Shown here one piece after another: positions 38,268 to 48,927 of a stretch of DNA of 64,000 nt (positions are counted from its first letter, which is position 1; the number at the start of each line of letters is the position of its first letter). The translations under genes were made by a program, and so were the position numbers. Source of the stretch: Planctomycetota bacterium. Its GTDB lineage: Bacteria; Planctomycetota; Brocadiia; Brocadiales; Bathyanammoxibiaceae. A model generated the notes under the pieces. It had not been told where the DNA came from, searched no databases, and saw only the letters and a program-made list of their open reading frames with translations. The DNA lies in contig JACQVQ010000009.1 of assembly GCA_016209685.1 (NCBI GenBank), positions 124,001-188,000 of the forward strand. The letters run 5' to 3'.

Positions 38268-40930
38268 TCCACCTCCATCCAATTTTTTCCTACCTTGACG
38301 TTGACCCTTATTGGTACCCGCAGAGAAATCGCCTGGATCATTACTTCCTGGAGGACGTGGGTAGTGGTGGTTAGCTCTCCCTCTGGCAATTCAAAGAGGA
38401 GTTCGTCATGTATCTGGATGAGGAGTCTTGCCCGCAAACCCATCTCTTCCAAACGCCTGCGGGCCCTGACCATGGCCACCTTTATCAGGTCAGCGGCAGA
38501 ACCCTGGATTATGGTATTTATTGCCACCCTCTCCGCCGCACCCCTCTTCTGCTTATTGAAGGAGTTTATACCAGGTATGGGGCGCTTCCTGCCTAAAAGG
38601 GTACTGACCCAACCCTTCTCTCTGGCCTCAAGGAGGGCCGTCTCCCTGAAATGCCTTACCCCACAGAAGAGATTAAAATAGGCCTCTATAAAACTCTTGG
38701 CCTCATCTATGGATATACCTAACTCCCTGGATAAACCCATCGGGGAAAGGCCGTATATGATGCCAAAATTTGCCGCCTTCGCAGTACGCCGCATCTCAGG
38801 ACTCACCTGCCCTGTCTCTACCCCATAGAGCCGGGAGGCGGTCCAGGCGTGTATATCCTGGTCTTCCTGGAAGGCCTTCAACATGGCAGGGTCTTCTGAA
38901 TAATGGGCCAGTATCCTGAGTTCTATCTGAGAATAGTCCAGGGCCAGAAAGACAAGGCCCTCCTGAGAAGGGATAAAGGCACGCCGTATCTGTCTGCCCA
39001 CATCAGTCCTTATGGGTATGTTCTGCAGGTTGGGCTCGCTGGAGGATAGCCTGCCTGTGGCAGTAACCGTCTGGTTAAAGGAGGCATGTACCCTACCGTT
39101 GCTCACGGTCCTGGGTAGGGCATCTATATAGGTAGACTTCAACTTGCTCAACTGTCTATGTTCCACCAGGAGGGCGGGGAGTGGATGTTCTCTTGCCAGG
39201 GATTCCAGCACCGCTGCCACCGTAGAGGGTCCCGTCTTGGTGCGTCTGGTGGGCTCTAGCCCCAGCTTTTCAAATAGGATATGGGCTATCTGCTTGGGGG
39301 AGTCCACATTAAAGCGTTCGCCAGCATGTCTGAAGATGTCTGCCTCCAGGGATTCCAGTCTCTTTTCCAGAGAGGAGGACATCTCTTTAAGTAAACTGGT
39401 GTCAATCCGTACCCCCGTGTACTCCATCTCTGCAAGTACGGTAAGGAGGGGTATCTCTACCTCCTCAAATAGTCTTGACAGCCCTTCCTTTTCCAGTAGT
39501 GGGCGAAAGACCCCAGCCAGGCGATAGGCCATGTCTGCGTCCTCACAGGCATAATTGGCTATTTTATGGAGTTCTACCTTATCCATGGTGAGTTGGGCCT
39601 TTCCATGGCCTATAAGCTCAGTAATGGGTGTCGTGGGGTGGGACAGGTATTCCATGGCCAGCTCGTCCAGGTTGTGGCGTCTCCTGGTGGGACTCAGGAG
39701 GTAAGAGGCTATCATTGTATCAAAGACGATGCCCTTGAGTCTTATTTCGTAATTCATCAAGACTGCGTAATCGTATTTAAGGTTTTGTCCTATCTTCTTT
39801 ATTCTTGGGTCTTCCAGGAGGGGCCTCAGTTCTTCCAGGACATTGGGGTCAAGGTGTGTCTCCCCCAGGGGTGCCATGAGGGGAAGATACCACCCTTGCC
39901 CTTCCTTCCAGGAGAATGATAGTCCCACTATCCTGGCCTCTGTAACCTGCAAACTGGTAGTCTCCAAATCCAGGGCAAACTCATCTGTTTCCTTTAACTC
40001 CTCCATGAAGGCCCTAAACCCTTGTGGGGTATTTATGATACGGTAGTCAACCTCTTTTTTGTCCGCGGCTGGGCCCATCTGGGCAAGAAAGGTCTTAAAG
40101 CCGAGTTCGGAGAACAAATTTCGGAGTTCCTTCTCATCCTCCCCGTCTCTGCGGCAGGCCCCCAGGTCCAACTCCACAGGGGCATGGGTATCAATGGTAA
40201 CCAGTCTCTTAGAAAATCTTGCCTGGTCTGCAAAGGTCTTTAGCCCTTCCCTGAGCCTTTCTTCACGCTTACCCCCCTTAATGCTATCAACGTTGTCCAG
40301 TACGGCCTCCAGAGAGCCGAAACGGTGGAGGAGTTCCAGTGCAGTCTTCGGGCCTATACCCGGTACGCCAGGGATGTTATCTATACTGTCCCCTGTCAAG
40401 GCCAGCAGGTCGGGTACCTGTTCGGGGGTGATACCCTTTTCCCTCTTGAGGGTCTCAAGGTCTAAGAGCATATCTTTTCTAGCGTTATAAATCTTTACGT
40501 GAGGGGCTATAAGTTGTTCCAGGTCTTTATCTGCGGTAATAATATAGACATCTAAGCCCCTCTGTGCGACTTGTCTGGCAACGGTACCTATAAGGTCATC
40601 CCCCTCGTAACCCTCGCATACATATACAGGTATGTTGTAGGCCCTTAAGACCTTGTGAATGAACGGCATCTGTATAGAGAAGTCGTCGGGGGTCTCCTTT
40701 CTATGGGCCTTATAGGCACTGTACTGCGTATGGCGAAAGGTAGGGGCACCTGAGTCAAATACAACCGCAAGGTATTCCGGCCTCTGCTCCTTCAGAAGCC
40801 TCCTTAGCATATTAGTAAAACCATATACGGCATTTACGGGTACACCCTTTGGGCTTGTTAAGTCTGAAATAGCATAATAGGCCTGGTAACTTTGAGAGTG
40901 CCCGTCTATTATGAAGAACCTCTCCGGCAT
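38264..40930 (-). CDS. polA: DNA polymerase I
   Basis: 5'-3' exonuclease 'FFIIDGHSQSYQAYYA', 3'-5' exo 'FALDLETTSLQ', Pol 'DYSQIELRILAHYSEDPAMLKAFQEDQDIHAWTA', 'QIHDELLFE'. Confidence 0.97.
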   Translation of the reverse strand: MPERFFIIDGHSQSYQAYYAISDLTSPKGVPVNAVYGFTNMLRRLLKEQRPEYLAVVFDSGAPTFRHTQYSAYKAHRKETPDDFSIQMPFIHKVLRAYNIPVYVCEGYEGDDLIGTVARQVAQRGLDVYIITADKDLEQLIAPHVKIYNARKDMLLDLETLKREKGITPEQVPDLLALTGDSIDNIPGVPGIGPKTALELLHRFGSLEAVLDNVDSIKGGKREERLREGLKTFADQARFSKRLVTIDTHAPVELDLGACRRDGEDEKELRNLFSELGFKTFLAQMGPAADKKEVDYRIINTPQGFRAFMEELKETDEFALDLETTSLQVTEARIVGLSFSWKEGQGWYLPLMAPLGETHLDPNVLEELRPLLEDPRIKKIGQNLKYDYAVLMNYEIRLKGIVFDTMIASYLLSPTRRRHNLDELAMEYLSHPTTPITELIGHGKAQLTMDKVELHKIANYACEDADMAYRLAGVFRPLLEKEGLSRLFEEVEIPLLTVLAEMEYTGVRIDTSLLKEMSSSLEKRLESLEADIFRHAGERFNVDSPKQIAHILFEKLGLEPTRRTKTGPSTVAAVLESLAREHPLPALLVEHRQLSKLKSTYIDALPRTVSNGRVHASFNQTVTATGRLSSSEPNLQNIPIRTDVGRQIRRAFIPSQEGLVFLALDYSQIELRILAHYSEDPAMLKAFQEDQDIHAWTASRLYGVETGQVSPEMRRTAKAANFGIIYGLSPMGLSRELGISIDEAKSFIEAYFNLFCGVRHFRETALLEAREKGWVSTLLGRKRPIPGINSFNKQKRGAAERVAINTIIQGSAADLIKVAMVRARRRLEEMGLRARLLIQIHDELLFELPEGELTTTTHVLQEVMIQAISLRVPIRVNVKVGKNWMEVE

Positions 40931-40948
40931 TTGTGTGCCTTTTATTTA

Positions 40949-40975
40949 GTAGGGGCGGGGTAACTCCGCCCCTAC
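40949..40975. repeat. GTAGGGGCGGGGTAACTCCGCCCCTAC palindrome
   Basis: Read directly upstream of polA. Confidence 0.95.
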
Positions 40976-41414
40976 CTCTAGCTAGGAAACCGGGGTAACC
41001 CCACCCCTACTCTAGGAAAGTTCGCCAAATACTAATCCGCCTCAGGCGGACATGGAAAGGCTGGGGGAGAGATGTCTCTTCAAAAGCACATTAGTCGGGG
41101 TTTGCCAAAATTCCTTCGTTACACTCGGGGCAAGGCCTGGCAAATCTACCTCAGATACGCCAAAGGCTAATTTGTCCGCCTACGGCGTGACACGACCTAT
41201 GGCATACCATAACTGGATGCGTCCCTTCCACCCCTAAAGTTTGTAGTGAGCAAAGCGAACCTAAGAAATGTTGTGCGAAACTATAAGCAAAACCTATTAA
41301 GGATTATGAATGATTTTCCCAGGAAGGGTTACTCTTGGTACTAGGTTTTAGTAAACCGGTGAGTCTTTACCTCACAGAAAGATACATAAAAAGAGGACTA
41401 TTGTCAAGTCTTTT

Positions 41415-42941
41415 TTATCTCCACCCCCTCTGGGAGATATCTACAAGGTGATGAGATACCTCCTCGGCGAGGGAGGCGTATTTGCCCCTGGAGGACTCCA
41501 GGAATTTCTGGTAATGGTACACGGCCTTAGCCACCTCTCCTTCTTCCTCCAGGATTATGGCCAGGTTATAATGGGCCTCAGCGTGGGTGGGGTCTATTTG
41601 TAAGACCTTTTGAAAGGCACTGTTGGCCCTTAGAAGGTCGCCCTGTTTTTTTAGCACCACCCCCAGGTTGGTAAGGCTCTGTACGTCCCTGGGATTTGCC
41701 TCAAGAAGGGCCTGAAACTCCCTTAAGGCACCATCCAGGTTTCCCTTCTTATATAGGGCAACTCCCAGGTTGTTGTGGGCGCCAAGGTAATCTGGTCTTA
41801 AGAGCACGGCCTTACGGAACTCCGTCTCGGCCTTTTCGTAGTACCCCAATTCCTGATAAATGGAACCCAGGTTGTTATGTGCCTCTGCGTCCATGGGGTT
41901 CTCTTTCAAGAGTTCCTGATACTGGGCCTCTGCCTTCTTCGTCTCTCCGCTCTTTTGGTAGAATAGGGCAAGTTTAAACTTCTCCGCCCTCTGTATCTTT
42001 CTCAGACCTGCAGTTACTTCCTCCTCAGGGGGCGCTACTGGGGCTGGGCCTTCAGCAGGTCCAGTTACGGGAGGAGCGACTCTTTCTCTAGCTACTTCGG
42101 GTACTTTGGGTACAGCGGGGGCTACCACTACCTCTTTTGGCGGGGGTGGTGCCAGGGGTTTCCCGGCCTCAATCCTGCGTTCCTCAGGTCTTTCTGGGGA
42201 TATTTCTGGCCGCACCACCGCTGGGACCTTTTCTATTGGTGGTGCCTCTGGCCTGGGGATTGGGGGGGCCGCCTTAATCTCTATCTTAGGTCTCTCCTCT
42301 TCCAGTCTCTTTGTGGCGGCAACCTCTGGGGCTGGAGGCGTAGCGGGAAGTAACTCTATCACCTCTATAAAGGGTTTTTCTGGCTTAACCGCCTCAGGTA
42401 TAGCAGGTGTGGCCTCGCGTATCACCACCTTTGGGGCCTCTTTAACCGGTTCTGGAGCTATTTCAACAATCTCCTGAATGCTAGGTTCAGAAATTATTAT
42501 CTCCTCTATAAGGACTTCCGATGGGAGCTTCTTAGCAGGCTTTTCTGGTATCTTAGCGATTTTCTCTGGGGCCTTGGCCTCTTTTTCTGGGACCTTGGCG
42601 ACCTTAGCCTCTTTCTCTGGGGCCTTGCCCTCTTTCTCTAGTGCTGGCCTGGGTTTTGGGGCCCTCTTTGGCATTACCATCGGTTGTGGGGTCTCCTTCT
42701 TCGGCGGTTCACTCTTAAAGAGGAGTCGGGGTAGTAAGAGGATGGCTACCAGGCTAAAGATGATTCCAACACCAAGGAGCAATAAGATTCTTAAATTGAT
42801 TTTTCTGGGTTTTTCTGGCTTTGAGGTGAATTGTGCCTTTAGGGATTCTGTGGGAAAAGGAAAAGCACCTTTAGCCGGAGGAGGTGTGGGTTCTGACTTT
42901 TTCCCCCTGAACTTCTTGAGTTCATCAAAAATTCTACTCAT
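41415..42941 (-). CDS. TPR protein with TM segment and long Pro/Ala/Glu/Lys-rich linker (MshN-like)
   Basis: One TM 'ILLLLGVGIIFSLVAILLLPRLLF', low-complexity 'KAPEKEAKVAKVPEKEAK', four or more TPRs at the C-terminus; follows the ExeA-like ATPase and secretin genes. Confidence 0.8.
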   Translation of the reverse strand: MSRIFDELKKFRGKKSEPTPPPAKGAFPFPTESLKAQFTSKPEKPRKINLRILLLLGVGIIFSLVAILLLPRLLFKSEPPKKETPQPMVMPKRAPKPRPALEKEGKAPEKEAKVAKVPEKEAKAPEKIAKIPEKPAKKLPSEVLIEEIIISEPSIQEIVEIAPEPVKEAPKVVIREATPAIPEAVKPEKPFIEVIELLPATPPAPEVAATKRLEEERPKIEIKAAPPIPRPEAPPIEKVPAVVRPEISPERPEERRIEAGKPLAPPPPKEVVVAPAVPKVPEVARERVAPPVTGPAEGPAPVAPPEEEVTAGLRKIQRAEKFKLALFYQKSGETKKAEAQYQELLKENPMDAEAHNNLGSIYQELGYYEKAETEFRKAVLLRPDYLGAHNNLGVALYKKGNLDGALREFQALLEANPRDVQSLTNLGVVLKKQGDLLRANSAFQKVLQIDPTHAEAHYNLAIILEEEGEVAKAVYHYQKFLESSRGKYASLAEEVSHHLVDISQRGWR

Positions 42942-42946
42942 GGCAG

Positions 42947-44404
42947 TTAGTCAACCCTTGAGATCTCGGAAAAGGCCATCACACGGGCATCCATGAGTTC
43001 TGCACGGTTATGGAGTCTTGCCAGTACGTTTTCTGCCTCTTCCTTCTCCTTGAAACTGCCTAGAACCAGGCGATACTGCTTCTCAGGGGAGGTGCCACTC
43101 AGTCCAACAACGTAGGCCTTATATCCTAACTCCTTGAGACTGGCACCCTTCTCTACGGCGGAGTCCTTGTCTTTAAAGACACCGAGAAATATGGTGAAAG
43201 AATCCTTGAGTTCCTCGGAGACCGCTACAGGGCTGGTGGCAGAAGGTTTGGTGCGTAGGGCTTCCACCTGTTCTTTTAGGTCTGCCATCTCTTTTTCCAA
43301 CCTGGACTTCTCCCCTTCCAAGCGGGCCTTTTCTCTCCGCCAGGAGCTCGTCTCCTGCTGGTGCTGTTGGTGCTGACGCTCTAGGTTTGCCCTAATTCCT
43401 TTGCCCTGGATTAGAACAAAAATAAGGAACCCAAAGGCTACCAAAATGACGATGCTTCCACCTATAATGAAGGGTAACCTGACCTTGGAAGAGCTAAATC
43501 TGGAGTGGCCGCCAGGGGTAGCACTAGCAGGAGCGGCAGGGGGGGCGCCAGAGGTCAACTCCGCCATCTTCTGTTTAGACATCACTGGTTTTTCTAGTTT
43601 CAGATTCTCTACGGCCTTCAGTACCAGGGCCTTATTGATTTTGGTGGTTTGTTGGGTGTAGGCCCCAAGGAGGGACCTGTCACATATAAGGTTTATCACC
43701 CTGGGGATGCCAAGTGAGTATTCATAAATGAGATCCAGTGCGTCTGGGGCAAAGGCAACCTCGCCGGAAGAACCAGCTACCGTTATGCGATATTCAATGT
43801 ATCTCTGTACCTCTTCCTTTTTTAACGGGTTAATCTGGCATTTGACAGATATCCTCTGGTCCAGTTGTTGTAATTCAGGGGAATTAAGGAGTCGCAAAAG
43901 ACCTAACTGTCCTACCAGGATAATCTGGAGGAGCTTTTCTTTGTCCGTCTCCAGGTTGGACAGGATACGGATTTGCTCCAGGGCAGGCATGGGCAGGTTT
44001 TGTGCCTCATCTATTATGAGGATGGCATTCTCCCCCCCTTTAAGGGTATTCAGCAAGAATTCGTTCAGCTTGTCCAGCATCTCCTTCTTGGAGAGCCGCT
44101 GACCGCCCTTCTCCAGGATGCCGAATTCATGGAGGATGGTCTCCAGGAGTTCATCCTCTGAGAGGAATGGGTTCAGTATCATAGCGGTATGGGTCTTCCT
44201 ATCCAGCTTATCGTAGATGGTACGGCAGAGGGTGGTCTTCCCTGCGCCTATGGCCCCCGTTACCACTATAAAGCCCTCCCTGTGCATAATCCCATACAGG
44301 GCCTGTTCTAAATTGGCCTTATGCGTCTCACTCTGGAAGAAAAATTTAGGGTCGGGGGTGAGGCTGAACGGTTTCTCTTTTAGACCAAAAAATTCTAGAT
44401 ACAT
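42947..44404 (-). CDS. ExeA/GspA/MshM-like AAA ATPase with C-terminal SPOR-like domain
   Basis: 'YLEFFGLKEKPFSLTPDPKFFFQSETHKANLEQALYGI', 'VTGAIGAGKTTLCRTI', 'LIIDEAQNLP'; C-terminal 'FLGVFKDKDSAVEKGASLKELGYKAYVV...YRLVLGSFKEKEEAENVLARL'. Confidence 0.88.
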   Translation of the reverse strand: MYLEFFGLKEKPFSLTPDPKFFFQSETHKANLEQALYGIMHREGFIVVTGAIGAGKTTLCRTIYDKLDRKTHTAMILNPFLSEDELLETILHEFGILEKGGQRLSKKEMLDKLNEFLLNTLKGGENAILIIDEAQNLPMPALEQIRILSNLETDKEKLLQIILVGQLGLLRLLNSPELQQLDQRISVKCQINPLKKEEVQRYIEYRITVAGSSGEVAFAPDALDLIYEYSLGIPRVINLICDRSLLGAYTQQTTKINKALVLKAVENLKLEKPVMSKQKMAELTSGAPPAAPASATPGGHSRFSSSKVRLPFIIGGSIVILVAFGFLIFVLIQGKGIRANLERQHQQHQQETSSWRREKARLEGEKSRLEKEMADLKEQVEALRTKPSATSPVAVSEELKDSFTIFLGVFKDKDSAVEKGASLKELGYKAYVVGLSGTSPEKQYRLVLGSFKEKEEAENVLARLHNRAELMDARVMAFSEISRVD

Positions 44405-44408
44405 AGGC

Positions 44409-46082
44409 TCATCTTCTCTCCGTAAGTTTTAGTCTCTGGATATCCTCGGTAGACAGGTCTTCTACCCTTTCTCCCACAAGGATGGTAGGCGTAAGGAATA
44501 TTACCAGGTCTACCTTCGTCTTTTTATTATTTACTTCCTTAAAGAGGAAACTTAGTCCAGGTATCTTCCCCAGGATAGGTACCTGGTTTTCGTTCAAGTT
44601 CTTTTTATCTTGCATAAGACCGCCTATTGCAATCGTCTCACCGTCTTTCACCCTTATTACAGTATCCGTCTCCCTCACGTCCAGGATGGGTGCCGTGGCG
44701 GATGCGGTGGGGGTATTAACGCGGGTCTCGCCTACTTGCTCTGTAACGCTGGGGTGTATGTTCATGGTAATGAACCCATCTTGACTTATCTGAGGGGTAA
44801 CATCCAGGGTAACGCCCACTGTGATTGTATTCTCGTCCACGGTTGAGCTTGTAATGAGACCAGTCCCTGCGCTCTGAGTTGTAGTTGAAACCGAAAAGAA
44901 CGTCTTTTGTTGTCCCACCCTTATTATGGCGGTCTGATTGTTTAGGGTGGAGACCTTGGGGCTGGAGATAACGTTTACGTCTCCCTGAATGGATAGGGCC
45001 TCTACGATGGGCTCTATGTCCCCAGTCCTCAAAGTGAATTGGAAGAATCCTGCTACGCTTGATATATCCCTCGCAATATTGGGTAAGAGCTCTCTAGCTG
45101 CCGTGTCCATGCCTTGTCCAAAGGAAGCAGCAGGAGGTCTTCTGTTACCAGTCGTGCTCCGTGACCCGAAGAGCATATCATAGTTTATGCCATAGCGGAA
45201 TTCGTTATTGAGGGAGACCTCCACTATCTTTGTTTGTATAAGTACTTGTCTCTGGATGGTGCCCTCTACGGCTTCAAGTAATTCACCCACCTTGGCAATT
45301 ACTTCAGGAAAGGCAGTTACCAGGATTATGCCGGCCTGACGGTTAATAGAGAATAACCCCTTTACACCAGGGGGTAAGGTGGTAATAATGGATATTGACG
45401 CCCCGGCTCCACCGCCTCCTTGTGCACCAGCCATCCCAGCCGACTTTAACCCAATGGCTATCAGGGATATCTCTATCTCCTGGAAGATATCCTGTGTATC
45501 CTCCCCTTTTACCTCACTCTTACCTGCCGCTAATCCAGCGCCTCCTGCCCCACCGCCTGCTGCAGAACCCACACTGGTAGAAAGGTTCCTCTCACCTTTT
45601 CTCTTGGTAAGGATATAGTTAAGACGGAATATCCTTGTAATAGCTTTGGGTTTGGATACCCTTATAAAACCGCTGTCTACCCTGTACTCCAGGCCCATAG
45701 GGGTCAGTAGGGCATCCATGGCCTGAGCCATGGTCACGTCTTCTAGGTCTATAGTTACTTTGCCCGACACGTCTGGGTCTACAATGATATTGACCTTGCT
45801 TTCTTTAGAAAAACCCTGGAGGACGTCCCTTATGTCGGCATCCCTGACGAAAATGCTGTAAACCCTGGGGGACTCGGGCTTTTTTACCTTCTCCTCCAAC
45901 TGTAGGACAGGTAATTCCTCAAGCCTCTTTTCCTTGGGAAGGTCTGTCAGGCTGGGGGATGTAACAGAGTCTGTAGGGAGCTTCTTGGCAGCAGGGACAC
46001 ACCCCACAACAACAATGGCCAGAAAGAAGACTGCTACGGGGAGGGCCTTTCCGCTTAAGACGGACCGACCTACAATGGACAC
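44409..46082 (-). CDS. Secretin (GspD/PilQ superfamily, MshL-like)
   Basis: 'VRDADIRDVLQGFSKESKVNIIVDPDVSGKVTIDLEDVTMAQAMDALL', 'VLIQTKIVEVSLNNEFRYGINYD', 'ETDTVIRVKDGETIAIGGLMQDKKN..QVPILGKIPGLSFLF'. Confidence 0.92.
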   Translation of the reverse strand: MSIVGRSVLSGKALPVAVFFLAIVVVGCVPAAKKLPTDSVTSPSLTDLPKEKRLEELPVLQLEEKVKKPESPRVYSIFVRDADIRDVLQGFSKESKVNIIVDPDVSGKVTIDLEDVTMAQAMDALLTPMGLEYRVDSGFIRVSKPKAITRIFRLNYILTKRKGERNLSTSVGSAAGGGAGGAGLAAGKSEVKGEDTQDIFQEIEISLIAIGLKSAGMAGAQGGGGAGASISIITTLPPGVKGLFSINRQAGIILVTAFPEVIAKVGELLEAVEGTIQRQVLIQTKIVEVSLNNEFRYGINYDMLFGSRSTTGNRRPPAASFGQGMDTAARELLPNIARDISSVAGFFQFTLRTGDIEPIVEALSIQGDVNVISSPKVSTLNNQTAIIRVGQQKTFFSVSTTTQSAGTGLITSSTVDENTITVGVTLDVTPQISQDGFITMNIHPSVTEQVGETRVNTPTASATAPILDVRETDTVIRVKDGETIAIGGLMQDKKNLNENQVPILGKIPGLSFLFKEVNNKKTKVDLVIFLTPTILVGERVEDLSTEDIQRLKLTERR

Positions 46083-46587
46083 AAAACCTCCCGAAATACC
46101 TAAGTCCTTGCCACCCCTCCCTCTCGCACAGAGGCCTTATCGTCCCAGGTAGGTTAAAGGAGACTGTGCTTCAAACGGTAAGAATATAGCAAATGAACGC
46201 CCCAAGTCAAGGGGAAAATAGCAGGTAGATGCTATGGACATGGGTAATCCGCCTGAGGCGGGTAAGGGGGCTTCCACCCCCCCATGCCGAAGGCAGATAC
46301 GCAGCCAGGGCTTAGGGGCTAGGAAAAATGTCAAAGCCCAAATGACAAATGTCCGCCAGAGGCGGATATGCCTCAGGTCATGCCATAGGCAGATTCGCCT
46401 CAGGCGAACATGAAAATCCAAAATCCAAATTTCAAAGAAAACCAGAGGCCAAAAACATTTGGCATTTGATCCGCCTCGGGCGGATTACCTAACGAATAAT
46501 ACAAAATCTACTCTCCTGGTGGGGTATATGAACACAGGTTGACGGGTGTATCGTAATGTGATAAACTGCCTTCCAGAAAGACTTAAA

Positions 46588-48927
46588 ATGTTTAGTTCTA
46601 TTCGTAGTAAGACAATAATTCTCTTTTTCCTCTTTTCCTTTGTCCCTTTACTGACCTCCAGGTTGGTGGTCTTTCCTAAGGTCTGGAAGGCCTTTCAAGA
46701 GGTGAGGATAAGGGACCTGGAGAGCGTGGGCCACAAGCAGGCCGAGCTTATCTCCGTGTGGATGAAGGAGCGCAAGGCCGATGTTGCGGCTACGGCCAGG
46801 GAGTACCTTGTCAGCTCCTTTCTGAAGTTTGTTCCGGGGGACAGGGAGTATCAGGAACTTATCTCTTATCTCCAGTTCGTAAGGGATAATTACGGTTACA
46901 AAGAGGTCTCTATTGCTGACATACAGGGCAAGCTCAGGGTATCTACCAGAGAGGACCTCCTGGGTCTCAGTATAGCGGAGTTTGATTACTTCCGGGAGGC
47001 ACTGAAGGGCAACGTCTTCGTAACCCGTGTCCACCCCTCTGCCTTCCCCATCCAGAACGAGTCCGGGGAGATGGAGAGGGGCGTACCCACCCTCTTTGTC
47101 TCAGGTCCCGTAAGGGACGACAGGCACAGGATTATTGGGGTAGCGAGCCTGAGGGTGGACGTCATGTCCCTCTCCAGGGAGATGCGCAGGGTAAAGCTTG
47201 GTGAGACGGGGGAGACCTATCTGGTGGACGAAAACGGTTACATGATTACTGAATCCCGTTTCGCCTCCACCATCAGGGAGATGGGGCTGATAAAGAAGCG
47301 GACGGCCCTGGAATTGAAACTAGTAGACCCCACTACCGGTCAGCTCACCAGGGGGGTGCAGGCCTGCCTGAAGGGGGAGCTGGGATATGACGTAGAAGGT
47401 TACCCGGACTACCGAGGGGTGAAGGTGCTGGGTTTCTGGCACTGGATCCCTGAGTACAACTGGGGGCTTATGTCTGAGATTGACGTGGACGAGGCCTACA
47501 GGGACCTTTATGAGCTTGATAGGGCACTCATATTTATTACCTTTGCCTTCACCCTGGTGATAGTGGCGGCGGCGGTCTTCCTTGGGCGCAGACTTACCGC
47601 CCCCATCCTTCACCTGACGGAAGTTACCAGGAGGATGTCCAGCGGAGACCTGCGTCAGAGGGTGGGCATAAGCTCTAAGGACGAGATAGGCGCCCTGGCC
47701 GAGTCCTTTAACACCATGGGGGAGACTATAGAAAAGAGGAGTGAGGAGCTAGAATCCACCAAGCAATACCTGGAGAGTATGTTTGACTCCATACGGGACG
47801 TCATCGTAGTAGTAGATAAGAACGAGACCATCATGAGGGTCAACCAGGCGGCCATAGATGAGTATGGAGAGGACATCATAGGTAAGAAATGTTACGAGGT
47901 CCTTATGGCCCGGGACTGCAGGTGCGACGTATGCCTGAACCTGAAGGTGGCAGAGGAACTTAAACCTGCCTTTGCGGAACATGCCGCCCCCAGTAAGGAG
48001 AAGGTCTTCTTCACCGAGTCCTACCCGCTCCTGGACGCCAGAGGTAACTTGCAGGCCATTATAATGGTCTCAAGGGACGTGACCCAGCAGAAGCAGATGG
48101 AACAGAGACTCCAGAGGTACACCCTTGACCTGGAAAAGGCGGTGGAGGAGAGGACCAGGGCGCTAATGCTTACTAATAAGGAGCTAGAAAAGGCCAACCT
48201 GGAACTGAGGACCCTGGATAGACTAAAGGACAGCATCATCAGGGACGTCTCCCATGAGCTTAAGAGTCCAGTGGCCCAGGTAAAGATGGCCTTTGACCTG
48301 TGGTTTGAAGAAAAGGATAGAGGGAAACTGGATGCGGAGAAAGAAAAGAAATTGGCCACGGTAATCAGCAATAACGTCATCAGGCTCCAGAGGACTATTG
48401 CGGCAGTACTAGACCTCTCCAGCATAGAATCAGGACAGGTGAAGTACAAAAAAGAGAAACTTCAACTGGAGGAGTTGGTCCAAAAGGTTATAATGGGTTA
48501 TGCACTGGTGGTGGAACAAAAGGGCCTCACGCTCAAGACAAATTTCCCCTCCAGGCTTCCAGAGGTTCAAGGGGACAAGGAGCATCTGGCCAGGGTTATC
48601 TCTAACTTGATAGATAACGCCGTCAAGTACACCCCTAAAGGGGAGATACTGGTCTATGGAGAGGAACGGGATGGCCTGGTAGAGATTCACGTAAGAGACA
48701 CAGGAATGGGTATTGGCCTGCCCAGGGAACAATATGATAAACTATTCCAGAGGTTTTACCAGGAAAGGCCCCGTTACGATGGTGTAGGGGTAGGGCTGGC
48801 CATCTGCAGGGCTATTGTGGAGGCCCATGGAGGGAAAATCTGGGCAGAAAGCGAGGGGACCGGTAAGGGGTCTACTTTCAGTTTCTCTGTACCATTAACA
48901 GGACAAAAGGATGAATCACACCAATAA
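46588..48927 (+). CDS. Membrane histidine kinase (sensor/Cache-HAMP-PAS-HisKA-HATPase)
   Basis: 'DVSHELKSPVAQVKMAFDLW', 'NLIDNAVKYTP', 'DTGMGIGLP', 'GVGLAICRAIVEAHGGKIWAESEGTGKGSTFSFSVPL'; HAMP 'GRRLTAPILHLTEVTRRMSSGDLRQRV'. Confidence 0.93.
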   Translation: MFSSIRSKTIILFFLFSFVPLLTSRLVVFPKVWKAFQEVRIRDLESVGHKQAELISVWMKERKADVAATAREYLVSSFLKFVPGDREYQELISYLQFVRDNYGYKEVSIADIQGKLRVSTREDLLGLSIAEFDYFREALKGNVFVTRVHPSAFPIQNESGEMERGVPTLFVSGPVRDDRHRIIGVASLRVDVMSLSREMRRVKLGETGETYLVDENGYMITESRFASTIREMGLIKKRTALELKLVDPTTGQLTRGVQACLKGELGYDVEGYPDYRGVKVLGFWHWIPEYNWGLMSEIDVDEAYRDLYELDRALIFITFAFTLVIVAAAVFLGRRLTAPILHLTEVTRRMSSGDLRQRVGISSKDEIGALAESFNTMGETIEKRSEELESTKQYLESMFDSIRDVIVVVDKNETIMRVNQAAIDEYGEDIIGKKCYEVLMARDCRCDVCLNLKVAEELKPAFAEHAAPSKEKVFFTESYPLLDARGNLQAIIMVSRDVTQQKQMEQRLQRYTLDLEKAVEERTRALMLTNKELEKANLELRTLDRLKDSIIRDVSHELKSPVAQVKMAFDLWFEEKDRGKLDAEKEKKLATVISNNVIRLQRTIAAVLDLSSIESGQVKYKKEKLQLEELVQKVIMGYALVVEQKGLTLKTNFPSRLPEVQGDKEHLARVISNLIDNAVKYTPKGEILVYGEERDGLVEIHVRDTGMGIGLPREQYDKLFQRFYQERPRYDGVGVGLAICRAIVEAHGGKIWAESEGTGKGSTFSFSVPLTGQKDESHQ

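Noticed and set aside
42106-42996. Plus-strand Gly/Ser-rich ORFs (e.g. 42106-42477, 42478-42996) opposite the TPR protein
   Set aside because: Antisense translation of the Pro/Ala/Glu/Lys-rich linker; no independent coding evidence.
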